This document shows, piece by piece, positions 1 to 11,254 of a DNA stretch of 64,000 nucleotides. The stretch is from Agrocybe praecox (Eukaryota; Basidiomycota; Agaricomycetes; Agaricales; Agrocybaceae), in the NCBI GenBank assembly GCA_964017145.1, contig OZ024843.1, positions 3,676,443 through 3,740,442 of the forward strand, in the 5' to 3' direction. The position numbers were made by a program, and so were the translations under genes. The notes below the pieces were generated by a model. The model was given only the letters and a program-made list of their open reading frames with translations, did no database searches and was not told the origin of the DNA. The first letter of the stretch is position 1; each line of letters begins with the position of its first letter.

Positions 1-7
1 CGTTTCG

Positions 8-3000
8 ATGGGTGTAGCAGGACGGACTGAGCGGGGTGAAAATATGGGCGTTCTCAAAACTGTTCAACTTCACGCAAGAGGACGACACGCTTTTGCTCCT
101 ACGGAAAGTTTGGCTTCTGCAAAAGAAAGATTGCTCACAGAAACCACTCCTTCGCCTCCCCTTATTGTTCGCCGAAATTCAACGTCTGCGCCTCTAAGCC
201 CGCTTCTGACGGCGGTGGACGAGCCAGTCAAGTCACAACCCAAGGAGCGCACCCCTGTTGAAGATTCCTTCGTTACCAAGCTGCAAAATCTTTCGAAAAC
301 GACAAATGAAATGGCCGTCGTCGACGTTGTACGTCGGATGCTCATTACTCATGAAAAGCCCACGGTTCAACAATTCAACGCTGGTTTACATGCATTGACG
401 CAAACCCGACCTGCAGGACAACCTCTTACAAAGATTATCGAGCTTTATAACACGATGCTCGAGCGATCGGTTGTGTCCAACGTCCAGACGTACGAGTGTC
501 TTATCGAAGCACTTCTTGCTCGGGATCTCGAAGTGCACAAGGCCGTTCTTTCTCTGGAAATGCGTACAAAGCGCGTTCCTCTCGTCGGTCGCTTGGAAGC
601 AGCAACGATTGAGGCAGATGAAGCCAGGATTGCGAAACTCAAGGAAGAAGATAACTTCTCTTCTGCGATGTCGCTCTTTGAGGGTGTTCTGGCCATTGGT
701 GCTAAGGACCAGCTTTCTCACGTCACTTATTCCAACCTCCTGCTCGCCTGTGCCAACCATAACGATATTAATTCGGCCATTCATGTTTTTGCCCAATTCG
801 AAAGCATCAAGGATATGCAGATCAGCTTTACCGCTTACAGGGCGATGATACTCGCGTTTTCCAATCTGAAAAAGATCGAGGATGCCGAACAAATTTTTGA
901 AGCTTTCGTCACATCCGCGAAAGACGGAAGACTACGTCGTTACCCTGTTGCCAAGGCTGATTTCGAACGTCGAGCCCAAATTATGATATGGAACTCTATG
1001 ATTGAAGCATACTTCCGCGCTGGACAGCCTGAAAAGGCTATCGGAATGGTCGAACAAATGCTTCAGTCGCCCGCAGGAGATCAATTTACCCCTGCAGATG
1101 TTCCTATTCCAACCTCCTCCACATTTACGACGGTCATTGCCGGATTTATCCTTAGTGGGGATCTGCAAAGCGCTCTTTCTTGGTTCAACAATTTACTGGA
1201 ACAGGACCGTACGCCTTCGAACCCCTTCGAAGGTCTCGGTGGTAGAGCTATGCGCCCGGATAGCGTTGCTTGGCATTTGATGATAGATGCTTTGGCGGGC
1301 AGCAAAAATTTGAGCGAACTTAACAGACTTTACACTATCTACAAGGACGTTGCGGAGCAGGACAATTTGCACATGCGACATGCCGATCATATCATTGTAC
1401 ACCGCGTTAACATGGAAAATCTTCAGAATCTCGATGACACCACCGCTCTGCAAACCCTCCAATTCCTGTTGGATGATCTGGCAGAACTCGAATCGACTCA
1501 GCAGACTTGGGAAATGAAGATTGACATCTGCAACAACTTCATCTTGCGGGGCAACTTTGAGGTACCTTGCCGTGTCATGATCGACAGTGTCCTGCAGGAA
1601 GTCCAGACTCTGGGCAACAGCATCCCTGCGCACCACCTCCTTTGGCTCCAGAAAGTTTCTCTCCAATTTATCGAGCACGTTTACGCGACAGCCGCCACAG
1701 GCAAGGCCGTGCTGTCGTTCCCTTCTGCATTGGGACTTGCTCAACTAGGCGCGTCTGTGGGATTGAAGCAAGAGTTGAAGTTCGCACCTTTCTTCCTTCA
1801 GGCATACGGTCATACCAAGTTTGTAAGCCTTCTCGCCTTCGAGGAGCTTGGCACACAGGACTGGAGCATCATTCTTTCGTACGCTGCTCATTTCGAGGCC
1901 AATGCCCTTAAAAGCAACCCCGAAGGGCTCCCTACAATCCCCAACTTCGCTTTCAATGGTCTGGCCTCTCTCCTCGAAGATATGGCTAAGAATGGCGTCT
2001 CATTTGGTGTATTTGATAATGATACCCAGCAAACGACTTTGGAAGTCCTTGGGACGATTTACGGCGAACAAGAGAGGGATCGGTACCTCGAGAGGTTGGG
2101 ACCATCCTATCTGGAGGCGGCGAAGCGCTTTGATCAACTGAAGTACGCCGCCTTGGAAGATGCTTTGTCTCATACTTCCGATTCTGGTTCTGCTGTATCC
2201 GGTTTCCAGTCTGATATGTCGCAGACATCAGTAGAAAGCATCTATCCCAGCTTCAAGATCGACAGATACCTTTCTCGGGTGATCGACGATGCTATGCGGT
2301 CGAATAACAAGTCATCCCCAGAAAAGAACGCCATGGAAGGGTTTAGACTTTTCGAGGACGGCTTGCAGAAAGGATTGATTCCCCAATTACTCACTGTGTC
2401 CCGTCTCATCGAGCTCCTTGGCCGCCAAAACGAGTTGGATAAGGTTGCTGAGCTGTACAGGATTGCGCAGAGCGCGCTACCTCAGTTGAACCCTAGCCAG
2501 CAGATGGCTGCTTGGGTGAAGATTGAAGATAGCATGATCATCGCTCTAGCGCACGCTGGACACTTGGATACTGCCCATGTACATCGATTCAGGATTTTGG
2601 AACAAGGAGGATGCCCGTCAGCTGACGCTTATGGCGTTTTGATCCAAAATGTCAAAGATACGACTGATGATGCTTCTGCTGCAATGTCAATGTTCCAGGA
2701 GGCAATTGAACGCGGTGTCAAACCGAACTTGTATCTCTTCAACAACATCATCTCCAAGTTGTCCAAGGCACGTAAGGCCGATTACGCACTTGAGTTGTTC
2801 CAGCAAATGAAGGATAGCGGGATCAAGCCATCTTCCATCACTTATGGTGCTGTAATTGGTGCTTGCGCTCGTGTAGGTGATGTGTTGGCTGCGGACAGCC
2901 TCTTCAACGAGATGGTGGCTGCTCCCGATTTCAAGGCACGGGTACCTCCATACAACACGATGATGCAGCTATATACTACGACGAAGCCTAACCGTAGCAG

Positions 3001-3880
3001 TGTATTGCATTTCAGGCATGAAATGTCGAAGGCTGGCGTCAAGCCTTCTGCGCATACATACAAGGTGTGTATATTTCTATAATCTTTGATAGGAATTGGA
3101 CGCTGATCTGTGCTTTTCTTCAGCTCCTTATGGATGCGTATGGGTCGATCGAACCTGTCGATCTTCCATCAATGGAGAAGGTCTTCGCTGATCTACAGAA
3201 GGACATCTCGATTCCCATTACTGGTGCACACTTTGCCTCGCTCATCAACGCTTACGGATGTGTTTCTAAGGACCTTGACAAGGCCCTCTCTGTGTTCGAG
3301 TCTATGCACACAGTACCTCGTGCACCCGCACCAGACGCCGTTGTCTTCGAGGCCATTATCAATGTGATCGTCGCGCACAAACGAACAGAACTCATCCCAG
3401 TTTATGTCAACAAAATGAACGAGGCAGGCGTGCACATGACGGCGTACATTGCCAACTTCTTGATCAAGGGCTATGCCAACGTCAATGATTTGGACCAGGC
3501 GAGAGCGGTGTTCGAGTCGCTTTCGGATCCTCCTACGGGAGTTGCTGCACCTAATAATCATGCGCCGCATAGTCCTTCTCCGGAAGTCCCTGTCATGGAA
3601 CCTGTGTATCGTGAGGTCAGTAATCCATTTCTATTCTTTTCCTAATAATTGAGCTGACTTTATTTGTCGTAGCCCTCAACGTGGGAGGTGATGGTTAGAG
3701 CTGAGCTTGGGGCTGGAAACCGCGGAGCTGCTATAGAGCTGCTAGAACGATTAAGAGAACGGTACGTTTTCGCTTCCTCTATGATGTATTGCCCTTACTG
3801 ATTCCTTCAAAAGACAATACCCTGAAGCTGTTTACAACCGTATCGGCGGAGTGCTCACGGACCATTCAATGCCATTATAA
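8..3880 (+). CDS. Pentatricopeptide repeat (PPR) protein, probably mitochondrial
   Basis: Four exons read as 8-3064, 3124-3615, 3673-3761 and 3814-3880, giving about 1,230 residues. Helical-hairpin PPR units recur throughout, with phrases such as TYSNLLLACAN near residue 240, TFTTVIAGF near 375, YLFNNIISKLSKA near 910 and SITYGAVIGACARVGD near 945. The second in-frame ATG, at 44, starts a stretch rich in Arg/Lys/His and poor in acidic residues, as in a mitochondrial presequence; the gene could also begin before the window. PPR proteins of this size in fungi bind organellar transcripts and act in their processing, stability or translation (family knowledge). The exact target cannot be read here. 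The gene converges on the coilin-like gene downstream. All joins keep the frame and no break is seen. Confidence 0.88.
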
Positions 3881-4504
3881 TCTTGCTGAAACCCTGTCTC
3901 CTTTGCTCGACTGCACATCCGTTTCTTCAACTATCATTCTCTAATCATTGGAAATTGTTGCCCGCTGTCTAACTCAACGCTACATTTTTTCATCATCATG
4001 TATATCTATCTGCATCCTCTACGTGTATAACCAACTCAAATGTACCCAATTAGATTCCATTCATACAAGTCTTGTTCGCATCGTCTGACAGCTTTCTAGT
4101 ACTTATCACTACCATCTTATCTTATTCTTTTTGCTTATTCGTAACATTACGACTTTTGAAAAGTAGAGTAGCTTATTATTTGCTACGTGGATCCTGGATC
4201 CCCAATCAACCCCCGCTAAATCGTCCTACATCACTGGCGTCACTACACGTTTTATTTTTATCAAGTAGTAGACAGTGTGTACATAGTTTTTGTTAGACTC
4301 GCGACAGCACGTTAGGTGGCTTTGTAAAAGGATACCCATTTTTTCAGAAAGTCTCATTTTGAGGAGTGAAGTTGATTGAAGCAACCATGATAGGGAGTCG
4401 CTGCCACTGAAGTTTGTGCTCGAGGTTCGAGGTCCGTCGAACCCTTCTCTCAGTAAACGAGATGCCCTCATTTTTCTTCACGAACATAAGGATAATCTTG
4501 GTTT
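3881..4504. other. Spacer between convergent genes
   Basis: 624 bases between the 3' ends of the PPR and coilin-like genes. It is AT-leaning with pyrimidine-rich runs, probably 3' UTR sequence of both genes. No supported coding exon or repeat was seen. Confidence 0.5.
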
Positions 4505-6448
4505 CTAAATATCTAACACCCTCCATTCCTCGCTTAGAATGTCTGCCCAAGGCACAATGTCGTCTTCTTCCGCTTCACCATTTTGCCCATCACTAACACC
4601 ACTCAGCCCAAAAGCGACAGCAGCATCGTTATCACTTGTGCGGGATTTCATGCGGATGACCAATGTTCGGACATCCGTTGAGTCTGTAGATGGATTGGAC
4701 GGTAACACTACGCGAGCGGCTTGCAGAATGTAAGCCGGTGTAAATGTCTTTGGGTCTATAGCGAGAGTCTGTAATAGAATTTAGACAACATGAGAATTGA
4801 GGATAATGAGAAAAGGGTAAAGCTGACCTTCCAGCCTGCGATGGTGCCCGCGTTTAATGAAGTCGTTTCCGTTACCCGTTTGGCTTTCTCCCAAGCCTTT
4901 TCTGCTTTCTCCCAGTCGAATGGGATGCCCGCTTCGTCGTCGTCGTCATCACCGTATGAGAGCGTGACATCACCGTCGGCTTCGAAATATTGCGTTTCTT
5001 CGTGACCATGATCGTACCAGTCGTCCTGTTCCTGTTCCTGCATTTCTGTTTCCTTCTTCTTGTTCTTCCGCTTAATCTTGGACTTTGACGCCGACGTGGT
5101 AGCGCCGTGATCCCACATCCCAGCTTCAACATCTACGCTCGTGACGAACATATTGGGAGGTAAGCCGCCTTGCTCTTGGATTTCGGACGGGGGGATAAGG
5201 CGAGGTTGGTACTTAGCAATAATTGTGGAAGGTCCTGGTTTGTCTATATTGGCGTCAACGTCGACGTCCATTTGTGTTTCTCGAGACAGTTCAGCAGCTG
5301 GTCCTAGCACACCAACGAGTGGTTCAGAAAATACGATCTTTTGTGGGATCGGATTGGCCATGGAGAGTTTGAATCCTTTCTTTTTATTTTTGTTCCGCAG
5401 GTTGCCCATCATGAGCTGGTCTGGGTTCATATATACAAGGTTTTCAGGGGACATTACTGTCTCCTGGTCTGCTGATGATTTGACTACACTCATCGCGCCA
5501 TCATCATCGCCATCATATGTCGACAAGAAACCCTTCGTCCTCTTGGGTTTATTGGCCTTCTTTGGTCCCAAAGGTAGACTGTTTACGTCCGAGGTTCCAC
5601 TGGGCGGCTGGGTCATTGGGTTAGGTGTCTCGCCTACAAGCTTCAGTATCTCTCTCCTCTTCTTCCGGCGTTGATTACGAGCGTGAGTCGAGGGTTTTCC
5701 ATATCCCGGTGGGACGTTAGTTGTATTTGAAGAAATATGGTTATCGGTTTGGCTTATAAAACTAATCATAATTATTGGTACACGGTATAAAAAGGTCGGG
5801 TTTATGAGATGTACCTTGTGCCTGTGGATTTTAATGTGAGTTTCTTGGATGATAAGACTTTTGGAGACGAAGTTGACGTTGAAGAGGACGAGGATGAGGA
5901 CGATGAGGATGACGATGAGGATGATGTAGAGGAAGAAGAGGAAGAAGAATCCGATTCCGTGTCCGATTCACTTTCTTCTGGTGGTGTTACTGCTTTTTTC
6001 TTCGAAGAAGACGATATTGCAGGTTTTGTCTTGGACAAAGACCGCCCCCTCTCGGTTACTAGCGTATTCTGGGCGCTCAGAGAACGTTTTCTTTTCCTTT
6101 GTAATGGCCGTGAAGTTTCTGCGATAACCAAAACATCAGTTTTGTTGTTAACATCGAAGTGCAAAGATACGTACCTGGTTTGTCCCTTTTATCCAGACGA
6201 GTAGCTGGCTTTATCCTTACAAGGTCTCCGTCTCGAACAGCATGAAAAGGACTGTCGTCCAAAAGCTCGAAACCATCCAAAACCAGAATCAAGTCCTTTC
6301 CTCGATATTCGCCATCATGTAAGGCCTGTACTCGTCTACATAGGGCTTCTTTAAGTTCATATATTGTCTCTGGAGAGTCTGGTACGTCCGGTATAAACCA
6401 AGCTTTGAGTTCTGGTAAAGGAGTTTGTGTTTGAATTCGTATACGCAT
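4505..6448 (-). CDS. Coilin-like nuclear body protein
   Basis: Four exons on the minus strand (6448-6175, 6118-5815, 5761-4828, 4768-4505) give about 591 residues with all phases matching. Residues 1-90 resemble the coilin N-terminal self-association domain: MRIRIQTQTPLPE, then a hydrophobic LILVLDGFEL strand and a DGDLVRIK close. A basic stretch (RKRKRS) and a long serine/acidic tract follow (exon 2), then Lys-rich clusters (SKIKRKNKKK). The last ~110 residues, around GTIAGWK and PWADILSEEWR, look like the degenerate Tudor-like end of coilin. Coilin scaffolds Cajal bodies, where snRNPs mature (family knowledge). The ATG at 6448 is the first in frame; the codon at 6460 is TTG. Identification rests on domain order and end motifs; the middle is low complexity. 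Confidence 0.72.
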
Positions 6449-7147
6449 TGCGGTTTTCAAATCAAAATCAAGGTGTGAGTAGTTTGTGGGACCGAGGATT
6501 CCTGAGAGCAGTGATAAAATTGCCTCGAGAAATTATTTTGTAGATCGTGAAGATTCTTGTTCAGTATGTAGTAGAGTACCTGTCAACTTGATAGTTGGGA
6601 AGTTGGAACGAGTACAGTACTGAGGGTCAAGTCGGAAATTGGAATAATATTCAGAAAACGCGCTACACGTGATCGATTAATTCTCGAGTGGGCGGCACTT
6701 GGGCGGCACGTTCGTCGTTAATTCGGATTCCGCATCAACCACTGGCACGAGAGGTTTACAGTGGAAATAATAGACCTGACAAAAAACGCAAAAGCTTACA
6801 AGGTAGAATGAGAACATCTACAAATAACTTTATCGCGGCTCACCGCGACCGCTCCTGTTCCATTCTCGTGCATGACTGCCTTTTCACCGCACTTTTATCT
6901 GTTTTACAGACTCGTGGCCGCTGTCTACACCGCGCTTACTAAACAGTCACCTAAGGCCTAATCTCTCGTTCTTGCCATCTCGAGCCGGGATCTCAGCTTT
7001 CTAGGGCCCATAGCGTCTTGAACCCGTAACCATGGTTTTAAATCCTTGTTTATGACTCCTTCAGTTTGGTATAACCATCGAGATGGACTGGTATTCTCGG
7101 ACCACGTATATATCTTGAAGCGCCGTTTTCTCTACTTTTATGCCCCA
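6449..7147. other. Divergent upstream region
   Basis: About 700 bases between the starts of the coilin-like gene (-) and the membrane protein gene (+). It should hold both promoters. No conserved element, repeat or additional exon could be supported. Confidence 0.45.
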
Positions 7148-8475
7148 ATGTCGTCCGAAAGTCCACGTTGGGTCGTCGTAGATGATTCGGATCCAAAGAT
7201 CGAGTTTGTCGGCCCTTGGTTTGAAGCCTTCAATAACTTGGATTCGATAGGAAATTTTGGACCCGCATATCACAGCACATTGCATGGGACAAACTCGTCT
7301 GCAAGTTTGTTATATAATTTTAATGGTAAGTGTGTCGCCAATGTCTCCTAGCGTGTTGTTTCCTGACATATAATCTAGGCACACAAGTAAAGGTCTACGG
7401 AAGTAACTATTTGCCTGATAATCCGGTGGCATGGGAATGCTTCGTGGACAACATCAGCATCGGTGCATTCGGTGACACCGCCAACATAGAAAACAACTGG
7501 TTGTTTTGCGAACAAGATCAACTAGTCGACCGTTCGCATACCTTGACGATGAATATGACTGCGGCGAATCAAACAGTTTGGTTCGACCGAATTCAATATG
7601 TCCCTTCACCGGATGATCCTCTAGATCGAAAGGCAGTTCTGGTCGATAATATGGATTCAGAAGTCCAGCTGGGATTTGGACAAGGTTGGACAAGCGGATT
7701 TGGAGGATCCGGAATTTACAATATGACAACTAGCACCAACGTTGTGTTTACCTATAACTTCACGGGTATGTCAAAAACCATTGTCGACAACCAACTTTTG
7801 CTGAAATTCCGTGTTTATGTAGGAGTGTCTCTTGCTTGGTATGGAGTTATACCTGTTGATGCACCTTCCAATTCAACTACTGGAACCTACTCTGTGGACG
7901 ATGGCAAGCCTGTGTTATTTTTTCTGGCGGGCATTCAGTCAAACGCTATCGATCAGTTTAATCAAAGATTCTTTCAAACCCCGTTGGACGATTATGGCTC
8001 GCATTCCATTGTGGTGACATACCTGGGAAATCTCTCGACGACACCCCTTACTCTCGACTACCTTATCATCCAGAATGGGACCAAACCGAATTCTCTTGCA
8101 ATGAGCCCTTTTTCCAGCAGCAGCTGGAGCAGTATAATGACGACGCCGACCTTACCAATCAACAGTGCAGTCCCGTCGTCCACTAACAGTGCAGATTTAA
8201 ATGGAAACAAGAGCGAAAGAATAATCCAAGTAGTGGGCGGTGTAATAGGAGCGCTTGGCCTGGTTGGCCTTGCGTTGATAATCTTCAAGCGCTTACGACA
8301 GAAACGGCAACAACGTCAGGCAAGAACACATACCTACCTACTGTCAAGAATCGATCTATTAACAAGTCAAGAGAATGAGTTGACACACAGCGCACCTCCA
8401 AATATTAGCGAAATATCCTTGCCGCACCCCTTTCCGAGGACGGTTCTACGTACAGTTCGAGGAAAGATGGATTAA
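7148..8475 (+). CDS. Single-pass membrane protein with two repeated glycosylated domains
   Basis: Three exons (7148-7325, 7379-7765, 7823-8475) give about 405 residues. The first ~290 residues form two related extracellular-looking modules: WVVVDDSDPKIEF...YNFNGTQVKVYG and KAVLVDNMDSEVQL...YNFTGVSLAWYG. Many N-x-S/T sites are present. A Ser/Thr-rich stalk follows, then a 20-residue hydrophobic helix (VVGGVIGALGLVGLALIIF) and a basic KRLRQKRQQR cytoplasmic start. This layout is common among uncharacterised agaricomycete surface proteins that often lack a clear N-terminal signal peptide, as here. Function is unknown; a role in cell-wall sensing or adhesion would be only a guess. Both introns fall after the same YNF-G position of the two modules, supporting an internal duplication. 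Confidence 0.8.
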
Positions 8476-8748
8476 CGTACATCTATTCCTCGTGAGGTCT
8501 CTGACCATACACTGGGAGGATAGAGTGTTGTATTGTATCCGAACCATCTCCCAATCACGTTACAATTACAGGAAAGAAGGCCAGCTTATGTTTTGATTCT
8601 ATTTTCAATGTTTATCGTCGAACAGCAAATTTCCATTACGTCTCAATACCCAATCATTGCAATTCAGTCGTTCATATCTGTCACGAACCTGCCTCAAGAA
8701 TCAATACGTAAACCAAAATCTGACCCATCTGTCTCTTTCCACAAAAAA
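8476..8748. other. Spacer between convergent genes
   Basis: Short AT-rich 3' spacer between the two membrane protein genes. No feature seen. Confidence 0.4.
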
Positions 8749-10119
8749 CTAACATGGCCCACCGACCACAACAAGTTCACCTTTGTTTTCTTCCTTCTTA
8801 TTGCATCCTTCTTGCGGTGATCTGGCAACCCCAGATGTCAACTCTGTACTGTCCGTATTGGCAATGGATGTATCGCCAAAACGAAGACCCGTTAAATGAA
8901 CTGGCATGGACACGAAGGACACCCGAGGGTTAGGATTCGCAAGGCGAGCTATCATTATTGTTGGTGCGATGCCCTAGAGCGTACAGAGGTAATCAGTCCC
9001 CAGCAATGGCATTTTCAAGAGAGAAAAGGAACACAAACCGCGGCGAATGAACACAAGCACGTTAAATAATATTGGAAAGAGAAAAGTGCAGCATCGCGTA
9101 CACCTGATACCGAAGCAGCGGCGTATATCAGCAATACAAAAGAATACACTGCTGCAGACTGTACGAGGATATCGGCGACGTTCTTGATTCTGGTGTAGGA
9201 TTGGATAGTCCCATCCTGCCGCATCATTGAATGGATTCGATACGAAATCAGAAGCGTTGTCAGAAGGGTAGAAAATAGCGTGATGAATGCGCTCGCAGCT
9301 ATAAGTTTGTTGACTACGCTCGCTACTGGTACCGGTGGTCGTAAGTCGTGTTCCAGTAGGATTATGAGCGTCGCTATGAAGATGCCTTTGTGGTGACCAA
9401 AGTTCAATGGTCAATCAGCTCGCTTGAAGCTTTCTATAGTATTGAAAATACCCGAGTAAGACTGGTGTCAACTCACCTACTTGTACTACAACGAGAAATG
9501 CAGCGGGTGCTATAGCCCGAAATGACTTATTCCAGACATGATAACATCTCCATATCTACTCGGATTAGATTCTCAACATTGTGCATTGACCTGATGCCAA
9601 ATTCGAATATGTGCTGCTTACCATTAATGCATCAGCAATCTCACTTTGTATGGAAAAGCAAGCGTTCGCCAGGAGATGATACCATCCGGGCCCATAGAAA
9701 GGTGCGAGAGGTCCATTGGACTTGCTGTTAAGTTCAAAGGTCATATCCAGCCGATACCATGCAATAGCCGACTGCATAGCATATAGTGCATATATCGCAG
9801 TTATCGCGCTGATGATCCCAACCCTGAGCTGAGAAGACTTCCTGGTCCCTGTTAAGTCGATTCCTTCAACACCATCTTCCTGAAAGGCCGTCATTGAGGA
9901 GAGATAGAGCGCACACTCACAGTAGAGATATATGGTACGGAAGTATACCATTGAGTAGGCACCTAAACAGAATTATTATGAGTCATCGCATTAAGTTGGC
10001 CTCCCGCGAGCAAAGAGTCACGTACCCAGCAGAACGTTGTTCATCATTGTGGAGTTAATCCCGGAGCTGTAAACCAGCTGCTGCTGGGAAGCGGGACTGA
10101 GATTCCTAACTGTCAGCAT
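8749..10119 (-). CDS. Multi-helix (about seven TM) integral membrane protein, agaricomycete family
   Basis: Six exons on the minus strand: 10119-10026, 9962-9921, 9848-9622, 9555-9477, 9385-9039 and 8973-8749, about 337 residues, all phases consistent. Hydrophobic segments alternate with short loops, including VGIISAITAIYALYAM, a charged WRCYHVWNKS loop, FITLFSTLLTTLLISYRI and a GIAPTIMIARLA helix near the C-terminus. The DALMIWRCYHVWN and GIAPT-ARL motifs are hallmarks, from memory, of a large uncharacterised membrane protein family in mushrooms. The tail of about 60 residues is hydrophilic. Exon 2 is only 42 nt and its 3' join uses an intron that could also be read through in frame; I prefer splicing because it restores the usual helix-loop pattern. 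No biochemical role is known. Confidence 0.75.
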
Positions 10120-11254
10120 TCTGGAGGGTGGAGGGAAGAAAAGGAGCACGACACATAAGCGAAACCATTGGTGGCTGCTTTAAGAGTCTAACATGGTGGC
10201 ATGTGGACAACTGCAGAGACATACGGTTATCATTGAGTTTAATCTTAATGGGCAGTCCGCATTATCCTAGTTACCGAGGACCCGCATAGTAAGACTCATG
10301 TTTTCTGTGATAGATTGATACAAGATTAGACCAAGGAATTTGATGTTGGAGGAATGAGGACAGCCTCTGTGAATATAAACGTGCCTATTTAGGAAGGTCA
10401 CGAGCGTCTAAACCTGATTGAGACTGAATTTGACGTTAGCTTTGCGTTAGTTTCATGAAATTTGATGCAATGAGGCAGAGTTCCACGGAGACTTCATTTA
10501 CGGCCTTTCAGAAGACCCGCATAGATAAGGTAATGATATGATTGAAAATCTCGAGCCTTCGCAAAGACAAGGTTAATAGTATGTTCATCAGACCCACAAA
10601 CTACAACCCGAGGACCCTGTTCATATCTTGTGCAATGTGACGAAAGCAGATTGCGTGGAGAGGGTTAGAGGGACTCAGCGATAGCAACTGGTCACACACT
10701 CACTAAAGGAAAATAACTAGACAACTTTTAGCAGGATTTCAATTTCGTGAGCGTCTAATGAATTCAAGAAACGCGACTCACTTGTGGATTTAAAAAGTCG
10801 TGCTCTTCAACCTCTTGTCGGATAATTTCCCCCGATTTAAGTGTGAAATTCAAAGTCCTTTTCACATTTTTATTATTATGTGAAGTTTTGTCATAAGATT
10901 CAACGTAATTCTCGTATGCTTTATGACTACAAGGCATGCGCCTCGCTTCGCTCCGGCACCAAAAATACAGAAAGGTAGAGAGGACACTTCAAGCATGTTA
11001 GTATCTGGAAAATAATTCCAAATTTGGTGAGGTAAATAGGAGAGATGGAGGACAGAGGATGGAATATGGCGAGAGCAATAAAAATACGTCATCAAAATGA
11101 GAAAATGAGTGAAAAGAACAATAAGATTTACCGAAAGAGGTGTGAAAACAAACAGGTACATACAAACTTGCGCATCTGCTTAATAGTATAGTAATAAAGA
11201 GTAATAGTCGTATCGTTCAATCAATCCATGACAAAATATGTGATCAAATGTTAC
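10120..11254. other. Gene-free stretch
   Basis: Roughly 1.1 kb without a supported gene. The region beyond 10,860 is AT-rich and holds a 99-codon hydrophobic open frame on the minus strand, without a recognisable domain or good codon pattern. The 3' UTR of the caspase-fold gene probably extends into it. Confidence 0.4.

Noticed and set aside
5870..5960. GAG/GAT-rich microsatellite on the plus strand
   Set aside because: It is the complement of the Ser-coding tract of the coilin-like gene, so it is explained by coding sequence; the plus-strand acidic frame is a shadow.
10862..11161. 99-codon hydrophobic frame on the minus strand
   Set aside because: AT-rich, no family motif, no splice partners; hydrophobicity follows from base composition.
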